The notes beneath the pieces are model-generated. The model saw only the letters and a program-made list of their open reading frames with translations. It made no database searches and had not been told where the DNA came from. From Ruminococcus sp. (GTDB lineage: Bacteria > Bacillota > Clostridia > Oscillospirales > Ruminococcaceae), in NCBI GenBank assembly GCA_019417865.1, contig DYCW01000050.1, positions 1 to 7,154 of the forward strand: a DNA stretch of 7,154 bases, read 5' to 3'. Positions 4,779 to 7,154 of this stretch are shown here, one piece after another (position 1 is the stretch's first letter; every line of letters begins with the position of its first letter). Position numbers and translations under genes: made by a program.

Positions 4779-6133
4779 ATTCATTTGACGAGGTATTTGA
4801 ACATGTAAAACGATATTGTCTGGATGAGGGACAAATTCCGGAAGTGGCAGTCAAGCTCTGGATTGATGCACTAAAGCCGGATCATCTGAGTGGCACAGAT
4901 GCGGTCTTTACCGTACAATCTGACTTCCAACGTTCCGTCATTCTCAGCAATTATGAAAGCCTGCTCAAAGAAGCCTTTCACAACATTCTTGGATTTGATG
5001 TCAACCTATGCATTCGGATCGAAGAAGAAACATCTGAGAAGCAAAAAATGATTCCGGATGATGCCGAACTGGACCGCCGCAATGAACAGTTGGAAAAAAG
5101 TTTTGAAGGTGCCAATTATGAATACACCTTTGAAACCTTCATTGTCGGCCGTTCCAATGAATTTGCCTATGCAGCCTGTACCGCTGTCTCAAAAGAACCA
5201 GGCAAGAATTACAATCCGCTGTTTATTTACGGTCCTTCCGGACTGGGAAAGACACACCTGATGCATGCGATTGCCCATCAAGTAGAGCTATATCATCCGG
5301 ACTACAATATTATTTATGTCACCAGTGAGGAGTTCGGCAACGACCTCATTAATGGGATCAACCGAAACAACATGGAGAGTTTTCACGACAAATATCGTTC
5401 TGCGGATGTGCTGCTGATCGACGATATTCAGTTTTTCAGCAACAAAGACCGCATGCAAGAAGAGTTTTTCCATACTTTTAATAAGCTTCATGCAGAGGGA
5501 AAACAAATTGTAATTACATCCGACAAGCCGCCGAAAGAACTGAAAACACTGGAAGAACGAATTCGGACGAGATTTGAATGGGGCTTGATTACCGATATTA
5601 CGATTCCGGATTTTGAGACAAGAATCGCAATTATCCGCCGAAAGGCAGAATTACTGGATCTACACATTCCAGATGATGTGGCAGAATTTATTGCCAATCG
5701 TCTGAAGACCAACATCCGACAGCTGGAAGGGGCTGTGAAAAAACTGAAGGCACTGAAGCACTTTGCGGGTTCTGCCCCCTCTATTTCCATGGCACAAAGT
5801 GTGATCAAGGATATTCTGAACAATGATCAGCCAGTTCCGATTACCGTGGAAAAAATTATTGCCGAAGTAGCAGATGTCTATGGCGTCACACCAGAGGAAA
5901 TCCGCAGCAGCAAGCGTTCCAGCCAGATTTCCACCGCCCGCAAAGTGGCAACCTATGTGGTACGGGAAATTACACAGATGCCGCTACAGTCCATCGGAAC
6001 AGAGTTCGGCGGCAGAGATCATTCTACCATTGTATATGCAATCAACAATATTGAAGCCGGGATGAAACGGGATGCAAACTTAAAACAGTTGGTAGAAGAC
6101 ATTATTAAAAATATCAAAAATAAGTCACGATAA
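4775..6133 (+). CDS. dnaA: Chromosomal replication initiator DnaA
   Basis: DnaA is the AAA+ ATPase that binds DnaA boxes, opens the origin and helps load the helicase. The 452-residue protein is full length. Domain I occupies about 1-75 (helicase-loader interactions) and a short charged linker follows. The AAA+ domain starts around YTFETFIVGRSN, with Walker A GPSGLGKT at 153-160 and Walker B LLIDD at 213-217. The arginine-finger-bearing stretch ERIRTRFEWGL follows, and C-terminal domain IV carries the box-binding signature GGRDHST at 412-418. The start is the ATG at 4775, since a TTG farther upstream at 4748 has no ribosome binding site and adds nine non-conserved residues. Expression is probably autoregulated by the upstream DnaA boxes. 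No convincing terminator follows. A 46-nt repeat begins 1 nt after the stop. Confidence 0.98.
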   Translation: MNSFDEVFEHVKRYCLDEGQIPEVAVKLWIDALKPDHLSGTDAVFTVQSDFQRSVILSNYESLLKEAFHNILGFDVNLCIRIEEETSEKQKMIPDDAELDRRNEQLEKSFEGANYEYTFETFIVGRSNEFAYAACTAVSKEPGKNYNPLFIYGPSGLGKTHLMHAIAHQVELYHPDYNIIYVTSEEFGNDLINGINRNNMESFHDKYRSADVLLIDDIQFFSNKDRMQEEFFHTFNKLHAEGKQIVITSDKPPKELKTLEERIRTRFEWGLITDITIPDFETRIAIIRRKAELLDLHIPDDVAEFIANRLKTNIRQLEGAVKKLKALKHFAGSAPSISMAQSVIKDILNNDQPVPITVEKIIAEVADVYGVTPEEIRSSKRSSQISTARKVATYVVREITQMPLQSIGTEFGGRDHSTIVYAINNIEAGMKRDANLKQLVEDIIKNIKNKSR

Positions 6134-6134
6134 T

Positions 6135-6180
6135 CACGCCACAGGCGACTGCGGGCAGGCTGGCACAGCTCGGCGAAGGG
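6135..6180 (+). repeat. Copy 2 of the 46-nt dispersed repeat, right after dnaA
   Basis: It matches the minus-strand reading of 24-69 at 40 of 46 positions, starting CACGCCACAGGCGACTGCGG. It begins one nucleotide after the dnaA TAA and reads in the same direction as dnaA, mirroring the position of copy 1 after the metallophosphoesterase gene. The internal palindrome is preserved only in part (GCTG / CAGC core). No T-tract follows. Confidence 0.7.
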
Positions 6181-6324
6181 ATTTCCCCCACGATGTGGAC
6201 ACTGTCATCCCCTGCGGCATTTTATTCTGCCATCGTCGTTAGACAAGGATGCGGCAGCATCACTCTGAAGAAAAGCCGCACCTGCGACGGATGACTTGTG
6301 CACTGATTGACAGCGTTAAACGGG

Positions 6325-6369
6325 CTTTCCACAACGTTTTCCACAATGTGTTGAAAGTGCTGTGGAAAG
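6325..6369. promoter_or_regulatory. DnaA box cluster A in oriC
   Basis: CTTTCCACA at 6325-6333 (+), TTTTCCACA at 6337-6345 (+) and TGTGGAAAG at 6361-6369 (-). The first two are spaced 12 nt start to start, roughly one helical turn. A weaker CTTTCAACA-like site lies at 6349-6357 (-). Confidence 0.82.
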
Positions 6370-6440
6370 CCAAATAGCGTGTGATTTCCTCTTTTTCTGG
6401 CGGCATTCTCCATCGGTTTTACACAATGCCGGGCAAACCC

Positions 6441-6544
6441 AGTTCCACAGTTTCCACATTCCATTTTTTCTGCTCCAGCAGCAGGCGTAGTTTTCCACAA
6501 ATGCTTCCACAAACTTTTCTTTTCCCCTCCACACACTTTCCACT
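6441..6544 (+). promoter_or_regulatory. DnaA box cluster B in oriC
   Basis: AGTTCCACA (6441-6449) is followed immediately by GTTTCCACA (6450-6458), then the exact TTTTCCACA (6491-6499), GCTTCCACA (6503-6511) and CTTTCCACT (6536-6544). All are on the plus strand, unlike cluster A, which is mixed. The uniform direction toward the unwinding element fits an ordered DnaA filament. Confidence 0.78.
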
Positions 6545-6570
6545 TTTCAAAATGAAACAAACAAATTCCA

Positions 6571-6611
6571 CTTTTTCACATTTTCTCAAAATGAGCAATG
6601 TGAAGAAAAAG
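6571..6611 (+). repeat. Imperfect hairpin inside oriC
   Basis: CACATT (6577-6582) pairs with AATGTG (6597-6602), and the flanking T-run (6572-6576) partly pairs with the A-rich right side. Inside, CTCA (6585-6588) pairs with TGAG (6592-6595) around a 3-nt AAA loop. No T-tract follows on either strand. It sits 27 nt before the twin DnaA boxes of the unwinding module. Confidence 0.5.
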
Positions 6612-6637
6612 ACAAGCAATTTCGGACAAGTGTACCG

Positions 6638-6690
6638 TTTTCCACGGTTTCCACAGTCTCTACTACTACTACTATTTTTTTATTTCTTTC
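6638..6690 (+). promoter_or_regulatory. Basal unwinding module: twin DnaA boxes, DnaA-trios and T-rich tract
   Basis: TTTTCCACG (6638-6646) and GTTTCCACA (6647-6655) are immediately adjacent. After a 4-nt spacer come five perfect CTA triplets (6660-6674), then a T-rich tract (6675-6690). Arrays of 5'-CTA-3' (3'-GAT-5' on the other strand) next to DnaA boxes are the DnaA-trio element described in Bacillus subtilis, where DnaA bound to the boxes extends onto one strand and melts the duplex. This is the best candidate for the opening site of the origin. Confidence 0.85.
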
Positions 6691-6698
6691 TCTTCTGG

Positions 6699-6719
6699 TT
6701 TTTTGCACCTTCGGTGCAA
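6699..6719 (+). repeat. Compact hairpin next to the unwinding element
   Basis: TTGCACC and GGTGCAA form a perfect 7-bp stem around a 3-nt TTC loop. A T-run precedes it and no T-run follows on the plus strand. On the minus strand an A-run follows, so neither strand shows a terminator. It borders the T-rich side of the DnaA-trio tract. Confidence 0.5.
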
Positions 6720-6734
6720 TGCCAATAAAAAAGA

Positions 6735-6817
6735 TGTGGAAAGCATGCTGCCAAAGAACCATCTCCCTGTGGAATCCACAATGTTACCGATTATTCTATG
6801 CAATCGTTGTTTCCACA
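6735..6817. promoter_or_regulatory. DnaA box cluster C before dnaN
   Basis: TGTGGAAAG (6735-6743, minus-strand box), the palindrome TGTGGAATCCACA (6768-6780) holding two overlapping opposed weak boxes, and GTTTCCACA (6809-6817). The last lies in the loop of an inverted repeat, CGTTGT (6805-6810) and ACAACG (6819-6824). These sites could serve oriC or DnaA control of dnaN. Confidence 0.65.
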
Positions 6818-6846
6818 GACAACGGTTGAGAAAGGATTTTTATCAT

Positions 6847-7154
6847 ATGAAATTCATCTGTGAAAGACAGACACTCCACCAGGCAGTTACCTATGTCTCA
6901 AAAGGTGTCGCACAAAAATCTACCATTCCGGCTCTGGAAGGCATTCGGATGCAGCTGCGTCCCGGACAGCTCCAACTCACCGGTTATGACCTGGAATTTG
7001 GCATTCAAACAAACTTAGAGGTCGATACCGCTGATACCGGCGAATTTGTCATTCATGCCCGCCTGCTCAGTGAATCCCTGCGGCGGTTTTCCGGTTCTAT
7101 GGTAACCATAGAAGTGGACGCACAACTGGCAGTGACCATGCACTGTGATGCAAC
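6847..7154 (+). CDS. dnaN: DNA polymerase III beta subunit (sliding clamp), N-terminal part
   Basis: DnaN is the ring-shaped processivity clamp of the replicative polymerase. The 102 complete codons visible encode MKFICERQTLHQAVTYVSKG followed by QKSTIPALEGIRMQL, LTGYDLEFGIQTNLEV and GEFVIHARLLSESLRRF, which match the first clamp domain. AAAGGA at 6831-6836 lies 10 nt before the ATG. The gene runs off the right edge of the window; the whole protein would be expected at about 365-370 residues. It follows dnaA in the standard order but across an origin-bearing spacer of 713 nt, so it may have its own promoter. Confidence 0.97.
   Translation, partial: MKFICERQTLHQAVTYVSKGVAQKSTIPALEGIRMQLRPGQLQLTGYDLEFGIQTNLEVDTADTGEFVIHARLLSESLRRFSGSMVTIEVDAQLAVTMHCDA

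Larger units (their letters stand above)
6134..6846 (+). other. dnaA-dnaN intergenic region, probable oriC
   Basis: This 713-nt gene-free stretch starts with the 46-nt repeat, followed by about 140 nt without DnaA boxes (6181-6320). From 6325 to 6817 it holds two exact TTTTCCACA boxes, at least six boxes differing only at the first base, and several weaker ones on both strands. It also contains an imperfect hairpin, a DnaA-trio unwinding element, a T-rich tract and a second hairpin. Small open frames on either strand here overlap the boxes and resemble nothing known. I saw no convincing dnaN promoter or dnaA terminator. Placement between dnaA and dnaN and divergent gene directions support this as the replication origin. 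Confidence 0.9.

Noticed and set aside
6222..6560. Minus-strand frame of 112 codons in the dnaA-dnaN spacer
   Set aside because: It runs through multiple DnaA boxes, has no clear ribosome binding site and resembles no family I recognise; non-coding origin DNA is the better reading.
6699..6719. Hairpin near 6700 as a transcription terminator
   Set aside because: The T-run lies before, not after, the stem on the plus strand, and on the minus strand an A-run follows.
1..7154. tRNA or rRNA genes, CRISPR arrays, insertion sequences or transposases
   Set aside because: None seen on either strand; the only dispersed repeat is the 46-nt element reported.

Overview
This window is the replication-origin region of a low-to-moderate-GC Firmicute, most likely a Clostridia member of the Ruminococcaceae/Oscillospiraceae type. 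That placement rests on gene order (rpmH-rnpA-yidD-yidC-jag divergent from dnaA-dnaN), Gram-positive-style YidC and Jag proteins, strong AAAGGAGG-type ribosome binding sites and DnaA boxes of the TTTTCCACA type. The genus is an inference.

Left arm (minus strand, read leftward from about 4420 to 96). A perfect-consensus housekeeping promoter drives rpmH (ribosomal protein L34). A strong intrinsic terminator or attenuator separates rpmH from rnpA (RNase P protein). rnpA overlaps yidD by ATGA. yidD is followed 6 nt later by the yidC reading frame (membrane insertase), and then by jag/khpB (KH-R3H RNA-binding protein), which ends at an intrinsic terminator. Beyond it lies a separate membrane-anchored metallophosphoesterase. 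The yidC frame has no ordinary start codon where the family begins: the position that fits homology and the Shine-Dalgarno sequence is ACG.

Centre. The rpmH-dnaA spacer (about 4421-4774) carries several DnaA boxes, a probable dnaA promoter overlapped by those boxes, a second possible -10 element, and a two-codon mini-ORF overlapping the dnaA start codon.

Right arm (plus strand). dnaA is complete. The 713-nt dnaA-dnaN spacer is the likely functional oriC. It begins with a copy of a 46-nt repeat also present, in opposite orientation, at the left edge of the window. A stretch of about 140 nt without DnaA boxes follows. Then come clusters of DnaA boxes, a large imperfect hairpin, and a textbook basal unwinding module: two adjacent DnaA boxes, five CTA DnaA-trios and a T-rich tract. 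More boxes follow up to dnaN, which is cut off by the window end.

Functionally, the right side encodes and receives the replication initiator and the sliding clamp. The left side combines translation (L34), tRNA maturation (RnpA), membrane protein insertion (YidD, YidC) and RNA binding/cell-envelope control (Jag). Transcription on both sides runs away from the origin, co-directional with replication. I saw no new multi-gene system. The items most worth checking are the yidC start, the dnaA mini-ORF, the 3'-end-associated repeat and the oriC architecture.
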